Source of the DNA: Nocardia nova
GTDB lineage: Bacteria; Actinomycetota; Actinomycetes; Mycobacteriales; Mycobacteriaceae
Reading direction: 5' to 3'
Assembly (NCBI RefSeq): GCF_002933465.1
Contig: NZ_PSZE01000018.1
Location: 1-64,000 of the forward strand
Length of the DNA stretch: 64,000 bases
Shown here: piece after piece, positions 33,839 to 42,734 of the stretch
How the letters are laid out: the number at the start of each line of letters is the position of its first letter
Position numbering within the stretch: the stretch's first letter is position 1
Translations under genes and position numbers: made by a program
The notes under the pieces: generated by a model
Database searches by the model: none
The model's input: only the letters and a program-made list of their open reading frames with translations
Told to the model about the DNA's origin: nothing

Positions 33839-35335
33839 TCAGGCTCCGACCGCTTCGGCGGCGGCGGTACGGTGCACTGGAGCGAAACTCGACGCCGGCG
33901 GGCGACGCAGCATCCGGGCGTAGGTGCGCACGGAGGCGGGCCAAGGGTTGGTGATCGCGCCGCTGTCGTGGGTGTACCAGCTGGGCACATCAGCCGACCA
34001 CACCGTGGTCGCGAGCGCGTCGGCCAGCCATGCTCGATGGGCCGCCATCGCGTCGGCCCGCACCTCGATCGCCGCCGCACCGATCTCGTCGCGCCAGCGC
34101 AGGCAGCGCATGATGTAGGCGATCTGATGCTCCTTCATCGCCGGATTGCTGCCGGCCGGAGTGAACGAGTTGGGTCCGGCGATGAGGAAGGCATTGGGAA
34201 ATCCCGGCACCGCCAGGCCCATGAAAGCGTCCGCGCCGCAGCGCCATCGGTCCTGCAGAGACTGTCCACCACGGCCGCGCACGGTGATCGGGGCCAGGAA
34301 TTCGGCGGCGCGGAAACCCGTCGCGTAGATGATGACGTCGGCGTCGTAGCGCCCGCCGTCGGCGGTCACGACGCCGTCGCGGGTGATGCGGGCGATCACG
34401 GAAGTGGTCAGTTCCACGTTGTCGCGGCCCAGCGTGCGATAGAAGTGGCTGTCGAAGACGATGCGTTTGGCGCCGATCGGATAGTCCGGGGTGAGCCGGC
34501 CCCGCAGCACCGGATCGGCGACACAACGCCGAAGATACTGCCGCGCAACCCATTCCGCGGGCCGGGCGGGCCAGCGGCGGTGCATGATCGGTGCCAGCAG
34601 CGAGTCGGCGGCCTGGTGCAGACCCCAGCGGTAGGCGCGCTGCGCACCGGGCAGCCGCAGCGCCGCACGCGTCGCCGGGCCGAATTCGGCGGCCGGTTTG
34701 GGGAGGATCCACTGCGGAGTGCGCTGGAATATCCGCACGGATGCGGCCGTGCCGGCCAGCGTCGGCAGGCATTGTGCCGCACTGGATCCGGTGCCGATCA
34801 GGGCGATCCGCCGCCCGCGCAGCTCGGCCGCATGATCCCAGTCGGCGGTATGGAACGACGCGCCGCCGAATTCGTCGCGGCCCGGGATCTCCGGAATGTT
34901 CGGCCGGTGCAGTTGGCCGACGGCGAAGACCACGATATCCGCGGTGAGCCGAATCCCGTTCGCGGCCCGCAGTTCCCAGCGCGCATCCGATTCCGAGTAG
35001 GTCGCCTCGGTGACGGCGGTGCCGGTGTGCAGGTGGGCGGGTAGTCCTTCCGCTGCGGCGACGGCCCGCAGATATCCCAAGGTCAGGCGGCGGCCCGGGA
35101 ATCGGATGCCGGTACTGCGATACGGTGCGAACGAGAACGAATACAGGTGCGCCGGTACATCACAGCTGCATCCCGGATAGGTGTTGTCTCGCCATACGCC
35201 ACCCAATTCGGGCGATTCCTCCAGGATGACGAAATCGTCCATCCCCGCGCGCCGTAGCGCCGTTCCCATGCCGATTCCCCCGAATCCGGACCCGACGACG
35301 ACCACTGTGCTGTGCAAGCCCTCTACCACCTCCAT
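33839..35335 (-). CDS. FAD-dependent Baeyer-Villiger-type monooxygenase
   Basis: A 498-residue flavoprotein. The FAD-binding motif is VVVVGSGFGGIGMG near the start, then PELGGVWRDNTYPGCSCDVP. The Baeyer-Villiger fingerprint FxGxxxHxxxW is present as FGGASFHTADWDH. A second Rossmann motif, IALIGTGSSAAQ, binds NADPH. It inserts oxygen next to a carbonyl or oxidises heteroatoms; substrate unknown. The start at 35335 is the first Met; LHSTVVVVGSG follows within ten residues. Many Nocardia and Rhodococcus strains carry numerous such enzymes for catabolism. It is not linked to the polyketide cluster. Confidence 0.88.
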   Translation of the reverse strand: MEVVEGLHSTVVVVGSGFGGIGMGTALRRAGMDDFVILEESPELGGVWRDNTYPGCSCDVPAHLYSFSFAPYRSTGIRFPGRRLTLGYLRAVAAAEGLPAHLHTGTAVTEATYSESDARWELRAANGIRLTADIVVFAVGQLHRPNIPEIPGRDEFGGASFHTADWDHAAELRGRRIALIGTGSSAAQCLPTLAGTAASVRIFQRTPQWILPKPAAEFGPATRAALRLPGAQRAYRWGLHQAADSLLAPIMHRRWPARPAEWVARQYLRRCVADPVLRGRLTPDYPIGAKRIVFDSHFYRTLGRDNVELTTSVIARITRDGVVTADGGRYDADVIIYATGFRAAEFLAPITVRGRGGQSLQDRWRCGADAFMGLAVPGFPNAFLIAGPNSFTPAGSNPAMKEHQIAYIMRCLRWRDEIGAAAIEVRADAMAAHRAWLADALATTVWSADVPSWYTHDSGAITNPWPASVRTYARMLRRPPASSFAPVHRTAAAEAVGA

Positions 35336-35805
35336 GCGAGAAGAGATATTCAGTAACCGATCGGCAACCTTACGTCTCGAGGGGTCGATTTCCTAACCAT
35401 CGATGGCGCGGGCGGAATGGCACCCGCCGAGAGCGGGCGCCGATGTGGACAACGTTCCAGATTGGACACTTGATCAGTGTTGCGTCGCGCCAGACTTCCG
35501 CCTATCCGAGAGCAGATGTCGAACATGTTCCACCGGCAGCCGCCACAGCCGATTCAGGCTGATTAGCACATTTTCAGCTAACTCAACGTCGCCGTCGAGA
35601 TTCCCTCGTACACGCCGTTGCCGCACACGAGCCGTCGCACGTGTTCGCCCGGGCGGCACGGGCGCTCCCTCACCGCGGGTCCGAATATTACGGCCCTGCA
35701 ACATATTCCGGCACAATCGCAGCGCGGAGGGTTATACTCGCGTAGTTCGCACCGACGAGATGCCGCGGTTCGGCGGCGCCCCACACCTACGGGAGCTCAG
35801 CACAT
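35336..35805. other. Intergenic region with a candidate -10
   Basis: About 470 bases without a convincing gene. A good -10, TATACT at 35733-35738, could start transcription for the DUF574 gene at 35806; the -35 is weak. The ATGTRCTTGCAT element found near the first DUF574 gene is absent here. Confidence 0.5.
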
Positions 35806-36603
35806 ATGGCCATCGACGATCCGGCGCAGATCCGCACCGATATTCCACACTCGGCGCGCATCTGGAATTTCTGGATGGGCGGCAAGGACAATTACGAGGT
35901 CGACCGTGCCGTCGGTGAGGCGAGTCTGCAGATCGATCCGGATATCGCGACCATGGCCGTGCAGTCGCGGCAATTCCTGATCCGGGCGGTGCGCCATCTC
36001 GCCAGCGAGGCCGGGATCCGGCAATTCCTCGATATCGGTACCGGTTTGCCGACGATGCAGAACACCCACGAGGTGGCCCAGAACGTCGCGCCCGATGCCA
36101 AGGTGGTCTACGTCGACCACGACCCCCTGGTCCTCGCCCACGCTCGCGCGCTGCTGACCAGCACCACTCCGGAGGGTGTGACGACCTACGTCGACGCCGA
36201 TTTCCACGAACCGGAGAAGATCATCGCCGAGGCGCACGCCATCCTGAATCTGCAGGAACCGGTGGCCGTGATGTTCATGGGCGTGCTCGGTCACGCCCGC
36301 AGCTACGAGGATATGCTGCGCATCGTTCGCACGGTGCTGGCGGCGGTGCCCTCCGGCAGCTATCTGGTGCTCTGGGACGGCACCGACGACAGCCGGCCAT
36401 ATGTCGACCTGTGTGCCGAATACGCGAAAACCGGTGGTACACCGTACTATCCACGCACGCGCGCCGATATCGCCGCGGCCTTCGACGGACTCGAGCTCGT
36501 CGATCCCGGCTTCACCTGCATCACGCAGTGGCAGCCCGACTCCCGTGAGGTCGGCCGCACTCCCGACATCGCCGCCTACGGCGGCGTCGCCCGCAAACCC
36601 TGA
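35806..36603 (+). CDS. SAM-dependent methyltransferase, DUF574 family (second copy)
   Basis: A 265-residue protein that parallels the copy at 4313: IRTDIPHSARIWNFWMGG, FLDIGTGLPTMQNTHEVA, VVYVDHDPLVLAHARALL, VAVMFMGVLGH and a final AYGGVARKP. The acceptor is unknown. ATG 35806 has GGGAGCTC upstream, and the protein begins only nine residues before the conserved block, which helped to set the start of the first copy. It stands alone, converging on an oxidoreductase gene. Confidence 0.88.
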   Translation: MAIDDPAQIRTDIPHSARIWNFWMGGKDNYEVDRAVGEASLQIDPDIATMAVQSRQFLIRAVRHLASEAGIRQFLDIGTGLPTMQNTHEVAQNVAPDAKVVYVDHDPLVLAHARALLTSTTPEGVTTYVDADFHEPEKIIAEAHAILNLQEPVAVMFMGVLGHARSYEDMLRIVRTVLAAVPSGSYLVLWDGTDDSRPYVDLCAEYAKTGGTPYYPRTRADIAAAFDGLELVDPGFTCITQWQPDSREVGRTPDIAAYGGVARKP

Positions 36604-36610
36604 CGGCCGT

Positions 36611-37648
36611 TCATCGAGCGGCCGCCGCCGCGCGTGCCCGCTCGATGATGCGCAGGGCCGCAACGGCATCGGCGGGGTCCACTGGTGGTTCGGCGCCGTC
36701 CAGCAAGGCGGCGGCGACCTCGGCGTAGAAATCCGGATAGGCGCCGGGTTCGCTGGGGGTCGGGCGCAGCTCGCCTTCGGCGCCGAGCTGACCCCAGTCG
36801 GCGGGATCGACACTCCCCCACGGCTGTCCGTCGCCGGGACGACGACCGGCTCGCAGTGCCGCCTCCTGCGGATCCAGTCCGTAACACACGTACCCGGCCT
36901 CGGAGCCGAGCACCCGGAAGCGCGGACCCAGCTGTGGCGCAACGGCGCTCATCCACAGATGCGACCGCACGCCCGAGGCATGGGTGAGCGCCACGAAGGC
37001 ATCGTCGTCGGCCCGCACCCCGGGACGGCGGGCGTCGAGTTCGCAGTAGACGTCGCCGACCGGGCCGAACAAGTCGAGCGCCTGGTCGATCAGGTGACTG
37101 CCGAGGTCGTACAGGATGCCGGCGCCTTCATCGGCGCCACCGACCTCTCGCCACCCGCCCTTGATACGCGGCCGCCAGCGTTCGAAGCGGGATTCGAAAC
37201 GGCGCACCTCCCCCAGCGCGCCGTCGGCCATCAGCCGACGGACCGTGCGAAAGTCGCTGTCCCAGCGTCGATTCTGAAAGACCGTCAACATCGTGCCCGC
37301 CTGCCGAGCGGCCGCGATCATCGCCTCGCCCTCGACGGTGGTCAGGGCGAAGGGCTTGTCGACCACCACCGGCAGCCCGGCCGCCACGGCCCGCAGCGTC
37401 AGTGGTCCGTGGGTGCGGTTGGGGCTCGCGATCACCATCAGATCGATATCCGTTGCGGCACTGAACAATTCGTCGGCCGTTGCGAATACCCGCACGCCGG
37501 GATGGTCGCCGCGCGCCTGGTCGGCCCGTTCCGGCGAGGAGGTCACCACCGCGGCCATCCGGAGCCTAGGGTCGGCGGCGATCAATGGGGCGTGAAAGAC
37601 CGCCCCGGACAATCCGTATCCGATCACCGCCACATTCACCTGCGCCAT
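36611..37648 (-). CDS. Gfo/Idh/MocA-family oxidoreductase
   Basis: A 345-residue NAD(P)-dependent enzyme. The Rossmann start is VNVAVIGYGLSGAVFHAPLI; DLMVIASPNRTH and VVVDKPFALT give the conserved EKP-type motif with Lys, here in the DKPFA form. The C-terminal sheet domain has GILYDLGSHLIDQALDLFG with the catalytic His region. Such enzymes oxidise or reduce sugars and polyols; the substrate cannot be told. The start at 37648 (MAQVNVAVIG) has GGAG upstream, and the longer frame is discarded. A truncated TetR gene lies upstream on the other strand. Confidence 0.88.
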   Translation of the reverse strand: MAQVNVAVIGYGLSGAVFHAPLIAADPRLRMAAVVTSSPERADQARGDHPGVRVFATADELFSAATDIDLMVIASPNRTHGPLTLRAVAAGLPVVVDKPFALTTVEGEAMIAAARQAGTMLTVFQNRRWDSDFRTVRRLMADGALGEVRRFESRFERWRPRIKGGWREVGGADEGAGILYDLGSHLIDQALDLFGPVGDVYCELDARRPGVRADDDAFVALTHASGVRSHLWMSAVAPQLGPRFRVLGSEAGYVCYGLDPQEAALRAGRRPGDGQPWGSVDPADWGQLGAEGELRPTPSEPGAYPDFYAEVAAALLDGAEPPVDPADAVAALRIIERARAAAAAR

Positions 37649-37785
37649 CGCCGCCGCTCCTCGATTCGACATCCGCCGCACGGGCCGACGCTCACACCCG
37701 CGCGGGGCCGACACCGGGCCGGCCCGCGTTCATCACACCACGATCACCCATCGGGTGCGCACGGGAACGAGCTCGGTCATGGTTG

Positions 37786-37986
37786 CCTGAGCACGACGGC
37801 GGACTCGACGCGGTCACCATCGATGCGGTGACGCGGCGTTCGGGCGTCGCGCGCACCACGCTGTACCGGCATTTCGACACCGTGGCACAGTTGCGGACCG
37901 CGACCCTGAAAGAGCTGATGCCGCCGGTGGTCGAGATTCCCGCCGCAGGCCCCCTGCACTGCGTCCGCGACGGTTCGCGTCAGTAA
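37786..37986 (+). pseudogene. TetR-family regulator remnant
   Basis: An internal piece of a TetR HTH remains: GLDAVTIDAVTRRSGVARTT followed by LYRHFDTVAQLRTATLKELM. The first helix is disrupted near 37785, and the ligand domain is cut after VVEIPAAGPL, just where the SDR gene ends on the other strand. It has no usable start. It is the second TetR remnant in the window. Confidence 0.7.
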
Positions 37987-38777
37987 TAAACGGACCCCGG
38001 CACGCCGCCGCCCGCCGCGACGGCATCGCCGGTGATGGCGACGCTGCGCGGCGAGGCGAGGAAGGTGACGACGTCGGCGACCTCGCGGGCGTCGATCACC
38101 CGGCGGATCGAGTTGGCCGCCAGACCAGCCTCCAATTCTTCGACGGTGGCGCCGGATTCAGCGGCCTGGGCGGCCAGTCGTCCGGTGAGTCGTTCGGTCC
38201 GAGTGAGCCCCGGGTGCACGACCGTCACGTTGATCCCATGCGGGCCGAGTTCGTCCGCGAGATTCTTCGTCAGGGCCGAAACGCCGACATTGCGCACCGT
38301 CTGGGCGATCGAATTCGCTTGCCGCGCACCGAGTCCGCTGATGTTGACGATTCGCCCCCAGCTCTGCGCGATCAGATGCGGCGCGACGGCGCGGGCGGTG
38401 CGCAGATAGCCGAGCACCTTGATCTCGACCTCGCGGCGCACGATGTCGTCGCTGGTGGCGTTCAGGTCCGCGGGCGAGCCTGCACTCCACGGCGTGGCCG
38501 CGGCATTGACCAGGATGTCGACCCCACCGAGCTCCGCCACGGTGCGCTCGACCAGTGCCCGCACCTGTTCGTCGTCGCCGGTGTCGGTGGGCACCGCCAC
38601 GATCCTCCGTCCGCTCTCCTGGGCGAGTGCCTGCGCGGCCGCCGCGAGCGGTTCGGCGGATCGGGCGGCGAGCACCACGTCCACGCCCTCGGCCGCGAGT
38701 CCGCGCGCGACGGCCAGCCCGATTCCCTTACTGCCGCCGGTGACGACGGCCCGCTTACCGCTCAGCTGCAAATCCAT
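37980..38777 (-). CDS. SDR-family protein lacking the catalytic Tyr and Lys
   Basis: A 265-residue Rossmann protein. AVVTGGSKGIGLAVARGL is the cofactor motif, ILVNAAATPWS stands for the NNAG region, and Ser147 of IVNISG is kept. The YxxxK pair is replaced: in SIAQTVRNVGVSALTKNLAD the aligned positions are Gln159 and Asn163. It may therefore bind NAD(P) without the standard catalysis; related actinobacterial proteins share this RN...TK pattern. The start at 38777 is the Met of MDLQLSGKRAV. It is separated from the IS remnant by about 50 bp. Confidence 0.82.
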   Translation of the reverse strand: MDLQLSGKRAVVTGGSKGIGLAVARGLAAEGVDVVLAARSAEPLAAAAQALAQESGRRIVAVPTDTGDDEQVRALVERTVAELGGVDILVNAAATPWSAGSPADLNATSDDIVRREVEIKVLGYLRTARAVAPHLIAQSWGRIVNISGLGARQANSIAQTVRNVGVSALTKNLADELGPHGINVTVVHPGLTRTERLTGRLAAQAAESGATVEELEAGLAANSIRRVIDAREVADVVTFLASPRSVAITGDAVAAGGGVPGSVYY

Positions 38778-38829
38778 GGGAGCGACGGTAGCAACGCCTG
38801 CCGTGCGCGTCGCGGATCCGGATCGGGCT

Positions 38830-39178
38830 GAACAGAATCCGGCTCGGGCCGCCGAGGGTGCTGCGGATGAACAACGGTCCGGAGATGATCTCGGTTGCCC
38901 TGCAACGGTTCTGCGCCAACCGGGTCGGGATCTCCTACATTCCACCGGGCACGCCTTGGAACAACGGCTTCGTCGAATCGTTCAACCGGCGACTGCGGAC
39001 CGAGTACCTCAACCGCAACCACTGGACCAGCCTGCTCGAGGCCCGGGTGGTGATCGGCGATTCCAAGGCCGACCACAATCGACGGCACCGGCATTCGGCG
39101 CTGGGCTACCTGACGCCGGCCGAGTACGCTGCGGCCTGCACCCACACCCACCACCCGGTGGCCCGCGGGATCAACTGA
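38830..39178 (+). mobile_element. IS3-type transposase, 3' remnant
   Basis: The last ~105 codons of an integrase-core transposase: ISYIPPGTPWNNGFVESFNR, RRLRTEYLNRNHW and HNRRHRHSALGYLTPAEYAA, which is the DDE-domain end of IS3-family OrfB. The 5' part and the first catalytic Asp residues are missing; the Glu of VESFNR remains. No intact terminal repeats were found. Immediately after it comes the 3' piece of an XRE/DUF5753 gene, so an IS insertion and later deletion probably removed the rest. Confidence 0.75.
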
Positions 39179-39201
39179 ACACGGCACGAAATCACCTGAC
39201 T

Positions 39202-39417
39202 CTATTCCCGGGTGGTCTCGTCATCGGGGACTACTCACCGGCGCTGACACAACCGCCGGTGGTATACATCGAGGGCTACGCCGGAACCCTGTACCTGGAC
39301 AAGCCAACCGAGATCGAGGTGTACCGACAGGCGCTGTCCGACATCGCCGCTGTGGCGCTGGACGAAGCGGAGTCAAGGGCTCTGCTGGAGAAGATCGAAC
39401 AGGAGTACAGAGCGTGA
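39202..39417 (+). pseudogene. XRE/DUF5753 regulator, C-terminal remnant
   Basis: LVIGDYSPALTQPPVVYIEG and YAGTLYLDKPTEIEVYRQAL, ending in ALLEKIEQEYRA, are the last ~70 residues of a DUF5753 protein. The HTH and most of the effector domain are missing; the IS3 remnant lies directly upstream. Its stop overlaps the DUF397 start as GTGA, as in intact pairs. Confidence 0.75.
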
Positions 39418-39623
39418 GTACCGAAACATCAGCCGCGAAGTGGTTCAAAAGCAGCCGAAGCCGGGACGGCGGAGAGTGCGTGGAGGTTGCGCACCTCAGC
39501 GATGGCACGGTCGGCGTACGCGACTCCGAAAGCCCCACCGGCCCGGCACTGATCTTCACCCCCGGCGAATGGGACGCCTTCACCACCGGCGTTCAGGACG
39601 GCAAGTTTCAGCGACCGGCGTAG
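39414..39623 (+). CDS. DUF397 protein, orphaned from its XRE partner
   Basis: A 69-residue DUF397 protein with AAKWFKSSRSRDGGECVEVA, GTVGVRDSESPTGPALIFTP and a final FTTGVQDGKF. It starts at a GTG that overlaps the stop of the truncated XRE/DUF5753 gene, so translation was once coupled to it. With the partner destroyed, transcription and role are uncertain. The only complete XRE/DUF5753 partner in the window is at 2624. Confidence 0.8.
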   Translation: MSTETSAAKWFKSSRSRDGGECVEVAHLSDGTVGVRDSESPTGPALIFTPGEWDAFTTGVQDGKFQRPA

Positions 39624-39709
39624 CACGGACCGGAGGATCTCCAACGCGACCTGCGGGTTCGTGTGAAAGTTGGGATCGGTAGGGGGCGCGGGCGGCGTCT
39701 ACTTGCCAC

Positions 39710-40108
39710 ATGACATCTTCTCAACCTCCCGCGAACCAGCCGCAGTCCGCCGGCTTGGACAAAAAGACCAGCGCGATCCTGTCGTACGCGCTGGGGTGGC
39801 TCACCGGAATCATCTTCCTCTTCATCGGAAGGCACGATCCCGATGTGAAATTCCATGCCTCGCAATCGATCGTCTTCTTCGGGGCGGTGTCGGCGGTCAA
39901 TATCGTTCTGAGCATCCTCGGCTCGCTGCTCGGAGCCCTGGGGATCATCGTCAGCCTCGTTGGACTCGCAGTCGCGGTCTTCGCGATCGTCGTCTGGATC
40001 ATGGCGATGGTCCAGGCGAACAACACCGGCGGTGTCCGTGCGGCGCTTCCCATCGTCGGAAGACTCACCGCCCCTTATGCGGATCGGTTGGCCGATTCGA
40101 TCACATAA
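39710..40108 (+). CDS. DUF4870-type membrane protein
   Basis: A 132-residue membrane protein. AILSYALGWLTGIIFLFIGR and HDPDVKFHASQSIVFFGAV are the DUF4870/Tic20-like signature, followed by two hydrophobic segments (VLSILGSLLGALGIIVSLVG and VFAIVVWIMAMVQ). The N-terminus is proline- and glutamine-rich. No function is established for this family. ATG 39710 is about 12 bases after GGGGGC-like sequence; the start is probable rather than certain. It seems to be transcribed alone. Confidence 0.8.
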   Translation: MTSSQPPANQPQSAGLDKKTSAILSYALGWLTGIIFLFIGRHDPDVKFHASQSIVFFGAVSAVNIVLSILGSLLGALGIIVSLVGLAVAVFAIVVWIMAMVQANNTGGVRAALPIVGRLTAPYADRLADSIT

Positions 40109-40278
40109 CGGCGACGTCGCCCCCGCATGGCAGCCACATGCGACAGTCCGAAGACCAACGGCCCGAGACCATCTCGGGCCGTTGGCGTCCGTGTGGAACA
40201 GCCCGAGCGTCCGGCCCGGCCGTCACCGACACTTCGTTGCGATGCTACTGAGCATGGCGCGCCCAACCACGCCGATCA

Positions 40279-40294
40279 TCGAACACATGTTCGA
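40279..40294. promoter_or_regulatory. SOS box (LexA site)
   Basis: TCGAACACATGTTCGA matches the mycobacterial/actinobacterial LexA consensus TCGAAC-N4-GTTCGA exactly. It lies 22 bp before the start of the 13E12-type gene fragment; some 13E12 genes of Mycobacterium tuberculosis are known members of the LexA regulon. Confidence 0.8.
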
Positions 40295-40315
40295 CCATGC
40301 GCTACGCTAGCCGGC

Positions 40316-40633
40316 GTGAACACACATTCGACTGCATTGGCACCGAATGCGCCGGCACAGAGCTGGTCGGACCTGGCCGATGTCGACTTGCTGCGCACCC
40401 TCGTCGAAACCGAACGCCGCCGGCGTCGATTGGGTGCGGCCATGGTCGCGGCCGTCGCCGAGGCCGAACGCCGCGGCCTCGCCGCCGACACCGGCTATCG
40501 GGACACAGCGGAGCTGTTGAGTGATCTGCTGCGGATCAGTGCCTCCGAGGCACGCCGGCGAATCGAATACGCCGCTCCGCGGGCCCGCTCACGCGCCAGA
40601 AAGGCGTGGAGGGCCGTCGCAGCGGCGGGTTGA
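40316..40633 (+). pseudogene. 13E12-type (DUF222) protein, truncated N-terminal part
   Basis: A 105-codon frame with a GTG start. WSDLADVDLLRTLVETERRR, MVAAVAEAERRGLAADTGYR and ISASEARRRIEYA are the first part of the DUF222 domain found in 13E12-repeat proteins. Complete members are 400-500 residues and end in an HNH nuclease domain, which is missing here. A perfect SOS box precedes it, so the promoter is conserved while the gene is cut. The tail RARKAWRAVAAAG is not family-like. Confidence 0.75.
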
Positions 40634-40717
40634 GGGCTCGGTCGCCGGAGACGGCCACACCAATGGCCCGCTACCGTGGTCGGGAATGTGACTCGCGCAC
40701 GACCCCGGAGGTGACGA

Positions 40718-41929
40718 ATGACCGGCGGAACAGCAGCCGTCGAACTCGCGACGCTGACCGCGGCAGACGATGTGCGTGCGGCCGGAGAGATCTTCCGTAC
40801 CGCGATGGTCGGCCTGCCGCCCCTGCCGGACGGCGCCGACGGACTGGTCGAGCCCGGGCGCACGCTCGGGGCGCGCCTGGACGGGCAGCTCGTCGGGGCC
40901 GTCGACTCCTACACCAGTTGGCTGGCGGTGCCCGGCGGCCAGCGTCTTCCGCATGCGGCCGTCACGCACGTCGGCGTCCTGCCGACCCACACGCGCCGCG
41001 GCGTGGTGAGTGCGCTGCTGCGGCGCCAGCTCGCCGATATCGCGGAGCGCGGTGAAGTGGTCGCTAGCCTGCGCGCCACCCAGGGCGGCATCTACGAGCG
41101 GTTCGGCTACGGTGTGGCCGGCTCGTACGCGACGCTCGAGGTGCATCGGCGACAGGCCCGGTTGCGCGATACCGTCGCCCAGGGCGGGCCGGTGCGGTAT
41201 CTCGATCCCGAGAACCGGTGGGAAACACTCGCGAAAATCTATGCGGCCGCCGATATCTCGTGGACCGGCGCGATCGACCGGCCGCCGTACTGGTGGCGGT
41301 TCCAGGAGTTGGTGGCCGGCAGCGGCGGCTGGACCGTGGTACACGGCGAACCGGGCGCCGAGGACGGCTTCCTGCGTTATCGTGCCGCCGACAGCGCCGG
41401 CTGGCCGCGGAATCCGCAGCGCACAGTCGTCGTCGACGATTGGGTGACCACCACCCCCGCGGCCTATCGCGGATTGCTGCGCCATCTGCTCACCCACGAC
41501 ATCGTCGACCGGATCGTGGTCACCTTCGCACCCGTCGACAGCCCGCTGCGGCACATGTTCGCCGACGAGCGGGTGGTCACCGTCGCCGGGGTGCACGACG
41601 AGACCTGGCTGCGACTGGTCGACGTACCTGCCGCTCTGGCGCGGCGCGCGTACCGCGAAGCGCCGCCGGTGGTGCTCGCGGTGACCGACGCCGTGCTGCC
41701 CGCGAACTCTGGTTCTTACCGCATCGCCGCCGATGCCGTGACCCGCGTCGGCACACCCGCCGACCTCACCACCGATGTGGCTACGTTGGCGGCGGTCTAT
41801 CTCGGCGGCTCCACCTGGCGGCAGCTGGCCCTCGCCGGGCGGGTAATCGAAAACCGCAGTGGCGCAGCCGAAGCCGCGGACGCGCTGTTCGCCACCACCG
41901 CGGCGCCGTTCGCCGGCACCTATTTCTGA
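40718..41929 (+). CDS. Eis-like N-acetyltransferase
   Basis: A 403-residue protein with the length and architecture of Eis: two GNAT domains and a C-terminal sterol-carrier-like domain. THVGVLPTHTRRGVVSALLR is the acetyl-CoA motif A of the first GNAT domain, and RATQGGIYERFGYGVAG follows. The chain ends AAPFAGTYF, with the C-terminal Phe used as the catalytic carboxylate in Eis. Eis enzymes acetylate aminoglycosides at several positions, and also some peptides. ATG 40718 follows CGGAGG. It converges on the sulfur-type transport operon. Whether it gives resistance is not known. Confidence 0.88.
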   Translation: MTGGTAAVELATLTAADDVRAAGEIFRTAMVGLPPLPDGADGLVEPGRTLGARLDGQLVGAVDSYTSWLAVPGGQRLPHAAVTHVGVLPTHTRRGVVSALLRRQLADIAERGEVVASLRATQGGIYERFGYGVAGSYATLEVHRRQARLRDTVAQGGPVRYLDPENRWETLAKIYAAADISWTGAIDRPPYWWRFQELVAGSGGWTVVHGEPGAEDGFLRYRAADSAGWPRNPQRTVVVDDWVTTTPAAYRGLLRHLLTHDIVDRIVVTFAPVDSPLRHMFADERVVTVAGVHDETWLRLVDVPAALARRAYREAPPVVLAVTDAVLPANSGSYRIAADAVTRVGTPADLTTDVATLAAVYLGGSTWRQLALAGRVIENRSGAAEAADALFATTAAPFAGTYF

Positions 41930-41966
41930 TCCGCGAGATCACGGCGGCAGCTCCGCCGGGACGCGG

Positions 41967-42734
41967 TCAGCGCCGGTCGAGCGCCGCCCGGGCGAGGGAG
42001 TCCAGCGCGAACCCGATCAGGCCGATCACCACGATGACCGCCATCACCTGGTCGTAGGCGAGCTGGTCGCGGGCATTGAGGATCTGATAGCCGAGGCCGG
42101 ACCGCACCCCGAGCATCTCGGCCGGGACCAGCACCACCCAGGCGATGCCGAGCCCGACGCGGAATCCGGTCTGCACCGGCCCGCGGACCGCGGGCAGGAC
42201 CACCGAGGTCAACTGCTCGCGCCGGGTCGCACCGAACGACCGCGCCACCAGCAGCAGACCCGGATCGATGGATCGCACACCTGCGGCGGTGTTCAGCACG
42301 ACCGGCCACACCGAGGCTGCGGCCACCAGGAAGATCACCGGCTGATGCCCGATCCCGAACAGCGCCACCGCGATCGGCGCCCACGACAGCGGTGAGATCA
42401 TCCGCAGGAACTGCACCACCGGCGCGACCGCGGATTCGGTGGCGGCGTGCAGTCCGAGCAGCAGCCCCAGCGGAACGCCGACGGTGACCGCGATCAGCAA
42501 TCCCACCAGCAGCCGCCACATGCTCACCGCGATATCGGGGAGCAGCACACCGCGATCGAGCAATCCGGCGATGGCTCCGGGCACATGCTGCGGCCCGAAT
42601 TCGCGCAGCAGCGACTGCGGTCCGGCCACCAGATCGGTGAGCACCCACCACAGCAGGATCGCGGCGACGACGGCTGCCAGCCGTGGCGCCCAGGCCGCGG
42701 CGCGCAGGCGTGGGCGAACGACGACGGTATTCAC
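41967..42734 (-). CDS. ABC transporter permease (SsuC/TauC-like)
   Basis: A 255-residue membrane protein of the nitrate/sulfonate/taurine-type permease family. WRLLVGLLIAVTVGVPLGLL begins the BPD_transp_1 core and the coupling EAA-like loop is ARSFGATRREQLTSVVLPAV, followed by GFRVGLGIAWVVLVPAEMLG. It forms the membrane channel for the binding protein and ATPase encoded just upstream. The GTG start at 42734 overlaps the preceding stop as GTGA. It is the last gene of the five-gene operon. The upstream half of the long open frame is a shadow. Confidence 0.88.
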   Translation of the reverse strand: MNTVVVRPRLRAAAWAPRLAAVVAAILLWWVLTDLVAGPQSLLREFGPQHVPGAIAGLLDRGVLLPDIAVSMWRLLVGLLIAVTVGVPLGLLLGLHAATESAVAPVVQFLRMISPLSWAPIAVALFGIGHQPVIFLVAAASVWPVVLNTAAGVRSIDPGLLLVARSFGATRREQLTSVVLPAVRGPVQTGFRVGLGIAWVVLVPAEMLGVRSGLGYQILNARDQLAYDQVMAVIVVIGLIGFALDSLARAALDRR

